A program made the translations under genes and the position numbers. From Patescibacteria group bacterium (GTDB lineage Bacteria > Patescibacteriota > Minisyncoccia > Moranbacterales > UBA1568), in NCBI GenBank assembly GCA_030917745.1, contig JAUPUC010000001.1, forward strand, positions 1-6,961: a DNA stretch of 6,961 nucleotides, read 5' to 3'. The notes under the pieces are model-generated. The model made no database searches, was not told the DNA's origin, and worked only from the letters and a program-made list of their open reading frames with translations. This document shows, one piece after another, positions 1-6,780 of this stretch (its first letter is position 1; the number at the start of each line of letters is the position of its first letter).

Positions 1-101
1 ACGAGAAAGAAATCCGCGAACAAATCGAGGAATTGAGAAAAAGCGGTAAGGTGAGCGACGATCAGATTCGTCTGATGAAGGCTCGTCTGGGACTGAAATA
101 A
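1..101 (+). CDS. C-terminal end of an unidentified protein (partial)
   Basis: Reading from base 3, 32 codons run to a TAA at 99-101; the gene begins outside the window. The tail is highly charged (Glu/Lys/Arg-rich, about EKEIREQIEELRKSGK then VSDDQIRLMKARLGLK) and should be helical. The second half, a turn with Gly-Lys-Val-Ser-Asp-Asp followed by a helix ending in Arg-Leu-Gly, faintly resembles the short C-terminal SHOCT module found on many bacterial proteins, but 32 residues are too few to assign it. The gene lies 30 bases upstream of tyrS on the same strand with no visible terminator between them, so it may be the preceding gene of the same transcript. Function unknown. Confidence 0.6.
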   Translation, partial: EKEIREQIEELRKSGKVSDDQIRLMKARLGLK

Positions 102-131
102 CCCGAATAAAAGAGTGATGCTCTCTGCTGT

Positions 132-1337
132 ATGGAGATGACAAGAGAACAGAAAATTGATGAACTCTTGACCCGTGGTGTGGCGGATATGATTGATGGC
201 GAACGCCTTCGGGAGCGATTGATGCGTGGAGATGAATTGCGCGTGAAACTTGGTATTGATCCGACGAGTCCGAATCTGCATATTGGTCGGTCGGTAGTAC
301 TTCTCAAGCTTCGGGATTTTCAGGAACTCGGTTGCAAAGTAGTCCTCATTGTTGGAGATTTCACGGGCCAGATCGGGGATACCAGCGATAAAGAGAGTGA
401 ACGCCCGATGCTCAAATCTGACCTCATCAAAGAAAACATGCGGACGTATACGAGTCAGCTCGGCATGCTGATTGATCTCTCAAAAGCCGAAATGCATTCG
501 AATTCCGAATGGTTGCAACCACTCGGTTTTGATGACATTGGAACTGAAGCCGAACATTTTTCGGTAGCAGAATTCATTGCCCGCGAGAATATCAAGAAAC
601 GTCTTGATGAAGGTAAGCGCGTATCACTTCGTGAAATGCTGTACCCACTCATGCAGGGATACGATAGTGTGGCCGTCCATGCTGATGTTGAGCTTGGGGG
701 AACGGATCAACGTTTCAACTTGTTGGCTGGACGAAGATTACAGGAAGCACATGGACAGGTAGCTCAGAGTATTCTGATGACTGATTTGATGTTGGGAACC
801 GATGGGCGTAAGATGAGCTCGAGTTGGGGGAATACGATTAATTTGCTCGACACGCCGAACAATATGTTTGGGAAAGTGATGAGTATCGCTGACTCAATGA
901 TTGTTCCTTACTTGATTCATTGCACGCGAGTACCGCTCGCCGAGGTGGAAGTGATTGAGGCTAAGCTGTTTGATGGAGAGCTCAATCCTCGTGATGCTAA
1001 GCTCCGTCTTGCTCAGGAAATTGTCACGCTCTATCACAGTACCGAAGAAGGGGAAAAAGCAGAAAAATATTTTGTGGAGACTATTTCAGAGAAGAAGATT
1101 CCGGAAGATATCCCGGTCACTCTGGTCAATGCAGAACAGGAGACCGTGGTGGATGTACTGGTTCGCATGCAATTAGCAACAAGCAAAAGCGACGCGTGGA
1201 GAAAAATTGAACAAGGAGGAGTTTCGATTGATGGAGAAAAAATATCTGAGAAAGATACCCATCTGGATAAAACCAAACATCACAATAAGGCCTTGAAAGT
1301 GGGGAAGCATGGTTTCGTGAGATTGCAGTTTTCGTGA
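132..1337 (+). CDS. tyrS: Tyrosine--tRNA ligase (TyrRS)
   Basis: Cytoplasmic class I synthetase that activates tyrosine with ATP and charges tRNA-Tyr. The 401-residue length is usual for the family. The Rossmann catalytic domain covers about residues 35-260: the HIGH-type signature is HIGRS (50-54) after GIDPTSPNL, followed by GDFTGQIGD (75-83). The tyrosine pocket is represented by YPLMQGYDS (171-179) and GGTDQRFN (189-196), and the second ATP signature is KMSSS (227-231). An S4 RNA-binding domain occupies about residues 338-385. The KMSSS rather than KFGKT loop and the GDFTGQIGD context resemble the TyrZ-like (type 2) bacterial branch. The start is uncertain between ATG 132 and ATG 138; neither has a good Shine-Dalgarno sequence, the nearest purine run being AAGAG at 111-115. 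The gene ends in tandem stops TGA-TAG. No T-box leader is visible upstream, so expression probably comes from the preceding gene's transcript. Confidence 0.96.
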   Translation: MEMTREQKIDELLTRGVADMIDGERLRERLMRGDELRVKLGIDPTSPNLHIGRSVVLLKLRDFQELGCKVVLIVGDFTGQIGDTSDKESERPMLKSDLIKENMRTYTSQLGMLIDLSKAEMHSNSEWLQPLGFDDIGTEAEHFSVAEFIARENIKKRLDEGKRVSLREMLYPLMQGYDSVAVHADVELGGTDQRFNLLAGRRLQEAHGQVAQSILMTDLMLGTDGRKMSSSWGNTINLLDTPNNMFGKVMSIADSMIVPYLIHCTRVPLAEVEVIEAKLFDGELNPRDAKLRLAQEIVTLYHSTEEGEKAEKYFVETISEKKIPEDIPVTLVNAEQETVVDVLVRMQLATSKSDAWRKIEQGGVSIDGEKISEKDTHLDKTKHHNKALKVGKHGFVRLQFS

Positions 1338-1353
1338 TAGATTGAAAGAAAGA

Positions 1354-2400
1354 ATGTCTATGCCACAAGCAAAGATCGCCACTCTTCTTGGAGAAGGAAA
1401 GAAAGAACTCGCAAGTATCAAAGACGCGAGCACTCTTTTGACATGGGAGACCAAGTATCTCGGTCGGAAAAGTGAGCTCAATGAGATCCTGAAGGGTTTG
1501 AAAGATTTGTCTCCGGAAGAGAAACGTCTCGTGGGTCCAGTCGCGCAGCATGCTCGGGAGACGCTTACTACTTTGCATCAAGAAGCTGCCAAGCGGATTG
1601 AGCGTGAAGGAGTGGATTGGGATAAAGAGTGGATTGATGTGACCGCGCCAGGTGAGCGCATTCCCGCTGGGCATTTGCACCCGATTACTTTGTTGGAGAA
1701 TGAAATCGCAGATATTTTTGCATCGCTTGGTTTTGGCGTATGGGATGGACCAGAGCTAGAAATGGAACAGAACAACTTTGACTCTTTGAATTTTCCGAAA
1801 GATCATCCAGCACGTGATATGCAGGATACGTTCTGGGTGAAACAGGATAAACACTGGAAGCACACCTATCTTCCACGTACGCATACCTCGACGGTGCAGG
1901 TGCGCTACATGCAAGAGCACAAGCCGCCGATTCGTATTATTGTTCCGGGACGTATCTTTAGAAATGAAGCCACCGATGCTTCACACGAGCATACCTTCCA
2001 TCAGTTTGAATGCCTGATGGTAGATGAACCGGGCAAGGTAACGGTTGCGACTTTCAAATATATTGCGGAGACTTTCTTCAGTCGTTTTTTTGGGAAGAAA
2101 ATCGATATTCGTCTTCGACCAAGTTACTTTCCTTTCACTGAACCATCGTTTGAATTCGATATCTCTTGTGTTTTGTGTGAACGAAAAGGCTGTTCGGTAT
2201 GTCAGCAAACGGGCTGGCTTGAGATCGGTGGGGCGGGTATGGTGAATCAGAAAGTATTCGAATCAGTCGGGTACAAGCGGGGTGCCTATCAGGGTTTCGC
2301 GTGGGGATTTGGTTTGACTCGGTTGGCCATGATGAAATATAAGATCACCGATATTCGTTTGTTCATGAGCGGTGACCTCCGATTTTTGAAACAATTCTAA
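1354..2400 (+). CDS. pheS: Phenylalanine--tRNA ligase alpha subunit
   Basis: Catalytic class II subunit of the alpha2beta2 phenylalanyl-tRNA synthetase; it forms Phe-AMP and transfers Phe to tRNA-Phe. From ATG 1354 it is 348 residues. An N-terminal coiled-coil arm (about 1-85) is followed by the catalytic core. Motif 2 is GRIFRNEATDASHEHTFHQF (199-218), the phenylalanine pocket includes RPSYFPFTEPS (255-265), and motif 3 is GFAWGFGLTRLAMMKYK (314-330). A four-cysteine cluster, C272-x2-C275-x4-C280-x2-C283, precedes GWLEIGGAGM; I recall such clusters from other bacterial PheS, and they suggest a metal-binding knuckle. Start: the frame is open back to a TTG at 1342, but ATG 1354 and ATG 1360 follow the purine run GAAAGAAAGAA (1344-1354) and are better candidates. 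The gene follows tyrS within 22 bases and precedes pheT by 2 bases. Confidence 0.96.
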   Translation: MSMPQAKIATLLGEGKKELASIKDASTLLTWETKYLGRKSELNEILKGLKDLSPEEKRLVGPVAQHARETLTTLHQEAAKRIEREGVDWDKEWIDVTAPGERIPAGHLHPITLLENEIADIFASLGFGVWDGPELEMEQNNFDSLNFPKDHPARDMQDTFWVKQDKHWKHTYLPRTHTSTVQVRYMQEHKPPIRIIVPGRIFRNEATDASHEHTFHQFECLMVDEPGKVTVATFKYIAETFFSRFFGKKIDIRLRPSYFPFTEPSFEFDISCVLCERKGCSVCQQTGWLEIGGAGMVNQKVFESVGYKRGAYQGFAWGFGLTRLAMMKYKITDIRLFMSGDLRFLKQF

Positions 2401-2402
2401 GT

Positions 2403-4772
2403 ATGAAATATTCCTATCACTGGTTGAAAGAACTCTCTGGCACCAAGAAGCCCGCTGACCGTGTGGCGGATTTACTCATGCGACATGCTTTCGAAGTGGA
2501 GACAGTGGAGAGTTATGCACATCACATGGAGAATATCGTGACGGGTGAAGTTCTTTCGGTCGCGCCACATCCTGATGCTGATCGGTTACGAGTTGCACAA
2601 GTGGAAATCGGAAAATATACGGTCCGTCAGATAGTGTGTGGTGCTCCGAATCTCGAGGCTGGACAGAAAGTGGCCGTTGCCCTTCCGGGAGCTTTGCTGC
2701 CGAATGGAATCGCTATTAAGGAATCCGAGATTCGTGGAGTGCAGTCGGAAGGAATGTTGTGTTCCGAAAAAGAACTTGGCCTTTCAGAAAATCACGAAGG
2801 AATCGCTGTCCTGCACGAAGAAGCTCCGATTGGGGCAGAGTTTGCCAAATATATCGGCCTTCAAGATACTATCCTCGATGTGAAGATATTGGCTGATCGC
2901 GGATCGGATGCGTTGTCATACGAAGGACTAGCTCGTGAGATTGCCGCGCTGGATGGTCATGCGCCGCAGTTTATCGAAGTGCGTGCCAAACCACTCCGAG
3001 TTCCGGCATACAATCGTGCTCCAAAAATACATATTCTCGACAAGAAAGAATGTCGTCGCTATGTCGGATTGTATTTCAAAGATGTAGTGGTCGGTGAATC
3101 GCCTTTTTGGATGAAAACAAGATTGCTGGTCTCAGGACTTCGTCCGGTCAACAATATTGTTGATATCACCAATTACCTGATGCTCTTGACTGGACAGCCT
3201 TTGCACGCGTTTGATGCCGATCAGCTTTCGGGGGGTATCGAAATTCGCCTCGCGAAGAAAGGGGAAAAATTAGAATTGCTTACGGGAGAAAAGAAGACGC
3301 TTACGGCGCAAGACTTAGTCATTGCGGATACGAAGAAAGTACTGGCATTGGCTGGTGTAATGGGAGGCAAACATTCAGGGATTACCAAAGAAACAACCAA
3401 TATTTTTCTTGAAATTGCTAATTTTGATGGAGCTACTATTCGGCGCTCACGCATCAGACACGGGCTTTCAACAGATGCGAGCTATCGTTTTGAACGGAAT
3501 CTCGATTCGAATCTTCCGACGGAAGTCGCTCGTGAGGTCGCGGTATTGATTCATGAACTGACAGGAGGCAAGCTCATGGGCGCGCGTGATGAATATATTG
3601 AAAAACGGAAAGAACGAAAAATTGAATTGGCATTGTCACGAGTGGAGTGTGTACTTGGTGTCAAAGTGCCGATTTTTGAGGTGGTCCAGTATCTCGCGCT
3701 TCAGGGACTGACGGTGAAAAAGATTAATGGCAAGGAAGCACTCTTCGTTCATATTCCGACTCGTCGACCAGACCTGCGAGACGAATGGGATTTGATTGAA
3801 GAAATCGGGCGTATGCGCGGGTATGACAAAATCGCGGCCGCCGCTCCAGAACTCCCTTTCCTCGGTGAAGTAGTGAACGAAAAAAAACATTTTGAACGTC
3901 GTACCAAGGAGCTGCTTTCGCATGTGGGCTTTACCGAAATCATGACGTATTCTTTTTACGGCATCGCTGATATGGACGCTTTTGGATTGGCTCACGCGCA
4001 GCATATCGAAATCGCCAATCCACTTAATCCAGATCAAACACATCTTCGCCGGAGTCTGCTTCCAGGTGTGCTTTCTAAGGTCAAAGAAAATAGTCGGCAT
4101 ACGGAATCATTCCGCCTGTTCGAATGGGAAAGTGTTTTTGAAAAATCAAAAGTATCCGAGATAAGAGAATCAAAAATGCTCGCGCTCGCCTGTGTCTCTC
4201 GAGATAAGAGTGCTCGTGAATTTTCCCGATTAAAAGGAGCTCTCGAGAATATTTTTGAGAGTGCGGGTGTTCGTGATGTGGTATTTGTTTCTCATGTAGT
4301 TCCGGCAGGAGGGGATGAGTGGCATCGAACGCAGAGCGCCGATGTGCTTGTAGGAGGGAAGAAACTTGGGACTCTCGGAACCCTGATGCCGTTTATTGTG
4401 AAACAGCTTGGTATTACATCGGGTGTCGCGATTGCCGTTCTTGATGTGGAGGTATTGCGAGAATCAGTACAGACAGAGAAAACGTTTCTACTACTCCCAA
4501 AATTTCCTTTTGCAATACGTGATATCTCACTCGTGTTTTCTCAACGCCAGAAAAGTCAGGCAGTTGTGGATTTGATGAAGGAAGTGGGCGCGCCACTGCT
4601 CCGAAAAGCGGAACTATTCGACATCTTTGAACGAGAAGGGGAGCGTAATCTCGCTTTTCATCTCTCCTTCGGCGCTGATGAGCGGACACTGACGAGCCAG
4701 GAGATGGACAAAGCTTTTGATCGTATTGTTGGAGCGGTCAAGGAACGGCTGGGCGGAGAGTTGCATCAGTAG
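2403..4772 (+). CDS. pheT: Phenylalanine--tRNA ligase beta subunit
   Basis: Large subunit (789 residues, usual length) that partners PheS, binds tRNA-Phe and hydrolyses mischarged Tyr-tRNA-Phe. Domains in order: N-terminal KYSYHWLKEL; EMAP-type tRNA-binding domain (about 40-150, with PHPDADRL at 56-63 and SEGMLCSEKELGL at 115-127); B3/B4 editing domain (about 205-390, with GLRPVNNIVDITNY at 245-258, GQPLHAFD at 264-271 and GVMGGKHSG at 318-326); B5 domain (about 400-477, ending IPTRRPDLRDEWDLIEEIGR at 451-470 and RGYDKI at 472-477); a catalytic-like core (about 490-690); and a C-terminal FDX-ACB anticodon-binding domain (about 697-788, beginning LLPKFPFAIRDISLVF). The editing-site candidates His268 and Glu337 are present, so proofreading is probably intact. 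The ATG lies 2 bases after the pheS stop without a clear ribosome-binding site, so translational coupling to pheS is likely. Confidence 0.97.
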   Translation: MKYSYHWLKELSGTKKPADRVADLLMRHAFEVETVESYAHHMENIVTGEVLSVAPHPDADRLRVAQVEIGKYTVRQIVCGAPNLEAGQKVAVALPGALLPNGIAIKESEIRGVQSEGMLCSEKELGLSENHEGIAVLHEEAPIGAEFAKYIGLQDTILDVKILADRGSDALSYEGLAREIAALDGHAPQFIEVRAKPLRVPAYNRAPKIHILDKKECRRYVGLYFKDVVVGESPFWMKTRLLVSGLRPVNNIVDITNYLMLLTGQPLHAFDADQLSGGIEIRLAKKGEKLELLTGEKKTLTAQDLVIADTKKVLALAGVMGGKHSGITKETTNIFLEIANFDGATIRRSRIRHGLSTDASYRFERNLDSNLPTEVAREVAVLIHELTGGKLMGARDEYIEKRKERKIELALSRVECVLGVKVPIFEVVQYLALQGLTVKKINGKEALFVHIPTRRPDLRDEWDLIEEIGRMRGYDKIAAAAPELPFLGEVVNEKKHFERRTKELLSHVGFTEIMTYSFYGIADMDAFGLAHAQHIEIANPLNPDQTHLRRSLLPGVLSKVKENSRHTESFRLFEWESVFEKSKVSEIRESKMLALACVSRDKSAREFSRLKGALENIFESAGVRDVVFVSHVVPAGGDEWHRTQSADVLVGGKKLGTLGTLMPFIVKQLGITSGVAIAVLDVEVLRESVQTEKTFLLLPKFPFAIRDISLVFSQRQKSQAVVDLMKEVGAPLLRKAELFDIFEREGERNLAFHLSFGADERTLTSQEMDKAFDRIVGAVKERLGGELHQ

Positions 4773-4808
4773 GTGCCTTCCGAAAGACTTATTTCGTGGT
4801 AGAATACA

Positions 4809-4830
4809 GCTTGAACAACAAGCCTTCTTT
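4809..4830 (+). terminator. Weak terminator-like hairpin after pheT
   Basis: GCTTG (4809-4813) and CAAGC (4819-4823) form a 5-bp stem around a 5-base loop AACAA, followed by the T-rich CCTTCTTT. It sits 36 bases after the pheT stop and just upstream of the rnpB promoter, where the synthetase transcript would be expected to end. The stem is short and the T-run is interrupted, so it may be leaky or not functional. Confidence 0.35.
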
Positions 4831-4832
4831 TG

Positions 4833-4861
4833 TTGACTTTTTTGCTAAAAAGGTGTATAAT
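4833..4861 (+). promoter_or_regulatory. Sigma70-type promoter for rnpB
   Basis: The -35 hexamer TTGACT (4833-4838, five of six consensus bases) and a perfect -10 hexamer TATAAT (4856-4861) are separated by the optimal 17 bases. Transcription should start near 4867-4869, about 8-10 bases before the first base of helix P1 of the RNase P RNA. This is the only strong promoter-like element noticed in the window, and its placement fits an abundant, constitutively made stable RNA. Confidence 0.88.
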
Positions 4862-4876
4862 TAGTCTTTGTGGTTC

Positions 4877-5305
4877 TTTTCCAGGACAGGTTGGATTGCC
4901 GCGCTTCCGTGTCAAAATGGGGGTGAGGAAAGTCCGGACACTCGCCTTTTTCTCCTTCAAAAGAGAATCAGGCAGCAGGTACTGGGTAATTCCCAGACGC
5001 CGCGAGGCGCGAGGTGCGAACAGAGACGGTTCAATCTGCAAAGATTGAACCATCCTCATGCTTTGTGAGGATGAACCGGGTGGAAATGCCCGGAGTGAAA
5101 CGGCTAAATCCTTATCTGAGTGCAAGGTCGTGTCATTACACGGACTTATGTTGACTGGGTACTGAGGCACACTCTTTCGAGTCCGCATGAGTCCGTGTGA
5201 TGGAGTGCCGCAAAGAATCAGCGAGTAATCGTTTGATCAAGAGAAATGGCAATCGTCTCATTTCGGTGAGATACAGAATCCGGCTTATAAACCTATCCTG
5301 GAAAA
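4877..5305 (+). ncRNA. rnpB: RNase P RNA (catalytic RNA subunit)
   Basis: Ribozyme that, with the protein RnpA, removes 5' leaders from tRNA precursors. The signature GAGGAAAGTCCGGACACTC (4925-4943) is conserved region I, and ACAGAATCCGGCTTATAAACC (5273-5293) contains conserved region V. They pair as P4: AAG-CCGGA (4930-4938) with TCCGGCTT (5279-5286), leaving the universal bulged U at 4933. P1 joins 4877-4892 to 5290-5305, 16 positions with one C-A mismatch, and sets the gene limits. Others: P2 GATTGCC (4894-4900) with GGCAATC (5248-5254); P5 CACTC (4939-4943) with GAGTG (5118-5122); P8 CTGGG/CCCAG (4982-4996); P9 CGCC-GCGA-GGCG (4998-5009); the ACAGAGA element (5020-5026); and a P18-like hairpin with a GTAA tetraloop (5217-5237). 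Odd points: an extra hairpin at 4944-4973, a P19-like hairpin at 5255-5272, no evident P13/P14, and an 18-bp helix at 5133-5150/5186-5203. Exact mature ends are not visible. It has its own promoter. Confidence 0.95.
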
Positions 5306-5337
5306 GTATCGAAAGTAATTTCGTCGTGAAAATTCGT

Positions 5338-6759
5338 ATGAAACGATCAGAAATATTTTTTAGCGCGATGCAGCTGCCGATCGATATTATTATGATCACA
5401 CTAGCTGCTTTGAGTGCTTACTACGTGCGCAATATCCCCCAGATTCTTGCTCTGAGACCGAAGCTCTATGACCTCACGCTGGGGAGTTTTATGGAAGTCG
5501 TGCTTTTTGTCGCGCCTATTTTTGTTTTTATTTTTGCGCTCGAAGGACTGTATCAGATGCGGACGACACGTCGTTTTTGGCAGGAAGCATATCGGGTCTT
5601 CCAAGCGACATCGCTCGTCTTAGTTATCCTCATCGTGGCGATTTTTCTTAAGCGTGAATGGTTTTCGTCACGTTTTATCATTCTTGCTGGTTGGGGATTT
5701 ACAGTACTGTATGTGATTGCCGGACGCTATCTCATCGCTCGTGTTCAGCGGTATTATCTTCTCGCAAAGGGAATGGGGGTGCATCGGGTATTGCTCGTGG
5801 GGACCAACGGCAAGATGCAGGCTATGAAACGTTATCTCTCTTCCCATCGCGAGCTCGGGTACAAGATAGTCGCGCAGGTCTCGGGTGTATCGCTTCATCA
5901 GATCAAGGAGATACGTGAGAAGAAGGGCATGGACGAAGTAATCGTATGCGATTCGACTCTGACGGATGACGAACACGAGAAATTGCTCGACTACTGTCAA
6001 ATCAATAATGTGAGCTATCGTTTTATTCCGACGACTCTTCAGACGGCTCGTGTTTCGATGCAGGTGGGTATTTTGAATGGGGAACCGATTATTGAGTATC
6101 ATCACACACCACTTGATGGATGGGGTAAGGTGATGAAACGAATCTTTGATCTCGTTGCAGGTTCTCTTCTGACGCTTTTCGCCTTACCGATCATGGGAGC
6201 TATCGCTCTTCTCATCCGTATCGAGGATGGGGACGGGCCGGTGATCTATCTCAACGAGCGTGTCGGTCAGGATGGTAAGAAATTCTTCGTGTACAAGTTC
6301 CGGTATATGCAGTGGCGCTGGTGCACCGATAGGGCTAATCCGGATTACGAAGTGGCGCTCAAATATGAGCAGGACCTGATCAAGACGCGGAGCGTCCGGC
6401 AGGGACCGCTCTATAAGATCAAAGATGATCCTCGGAAAACCAAGATTGGCGCCTTTATCGAACACTATTCGCTGGATGAATTACCACAGTTTTTCAATGT
6501 CCTTAAGGGGGATATGAGCCTGGTTGGCCCGCGTCCCCATCAGCAGCGTGAAGTAGATAAATATAATGAATATCACCGTCGGTTGCTGACGATCAAACCG
6601 GGCATCACAGGTATGGCGCAGGTTTCTGGTCGCTCCGATCTTCCATTTGAAGATGAATATCGTCTTGATGTATACTATATCGAGAGTTGGTCGCTTTGGC
6701 TTGATATTCTTCTTTGTCTCAAAACTTTCAAGGCACTTATTCGTCGAAGAAAAAATTAA
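5338..6759 (+). CDS. Polyprenyl-phosphate sugar-1-phosphate transferase (WcaJ/WbaP-type)
   Basis: Membrane enzyme expected to move a sugar-1-phosphate from a nucleotide sugar to undecaprenyl phosphate, the first step of a lipid-linked surface glycan (capsule, exopolysaccharide or O-chain). It has 473 residues from ATG 5338. Four likely membrane helices (about 11-30, 51-71, 90-104, 112-137) are followed by a Rossmann-like domain starting VLLVGTNGKM (151-160). A proline-containing hydrophobic segment (about 271-293) fits the re-entrant helix of this superfamily. The catalytic domain then shows NERVGQDGKKFFVYKFRYM (306-324), KIKDDPR (360-366), the Asp-Glu pair in LDELPQFFNVLKGD (379-392), SLVGPRP (394-400), KPGITGMAQVSGR (420-432) and DVYYIESWSLWLD (444-456). 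The KFRTM motif reads KFRYM. The frame is open back to GTG 5197, but that lies inside rnpB and adds 47 basic residues without family character, so 5338 was chosen. The ribosome-binding site is weak. The sugar cannot be told from sequence. Confidence 0.92.
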   Translation: MKRSEIFFSAMQLPIDIIMITLAALSAYYVRNIPQILALRPKLYDLTLGSFMEVVLFVAPIFVFIFALEGLYQMRTTRRFWQEAYRVFQATSLVLVILIVAIFLKREWFSSRFIILAGWGFTVLYVIAGRYLIARVQRYYLLAKGMGVHRVLLVGTNGKMQAMKRYLSSHRELGYKIVAQVSGVSLHQIKEIREKKGMDEVIVCDSTLTDDEHEKLLDYCQINNVSYRFIPTTLQTARVSMQVGILNGEPIIEYHHTPLDGWGKVMKRIFDLVAGSLLTLFALPIMGAIALLIRIEDGDGPVIYLNERVGQDGKKFFVYKFRYMQWRWCTDRANPDYEVALKYEQDLIKTRSVRQGPLYKIKDDPRKTKIGAFIEHYSLDELPQFFNVLKGDMSLVGPRPHQQREVDKYNEYHRRLLTIKPGITGMAQVSGRSDLPFEDEYRLDVYYIESWSLWLDILLCLKTFKALIRRRKN

Positions 6760-6780
6760 GTTGTTCTCAATGAGAAATAT

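Noticed and set aside
3..101. SHOCT domain call for the upstream partial gene
   Set aside because: The resemblance rests on about 15 residues of charged helix; this is not enough to name a domain.
1335..1340. Alternative genetic code (UGA as Gly or Trp), as in some Patescibacteria
   Set aside because: All large genes read through without internal TGA, Trp is encoded by TGG and Gly by GGN codons, so the standard bacterial code suffices.
1342..1353. TTG 1342 as the start of pheS
   Set aside because: It is a rare start codon with no purine-rich site upstream, whereas two ATGs lie just downstream of a purine run.
4830..5068. Short open frames over 4830-5068 on the plus strand and 4766-5188 on the minus strand
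   Set aside because: They lie wholly or largely within the RNase P RNA gene and its promoter, and their translations show no recognisable protein character.
5179..5195. GAGTCCG tandem repeat as a mobile-element or CRISPR-like repeat
   Set aside because: There are only two 7-base copies, located within an RNA helix, so they are explained by RNA structure.
5310..5323. CGAAA/TTTCG hairpin after rnpB as an intrinsic terminator
   Set aside because: The stem is 5 bp and AT-rich, and no T-run follows it.
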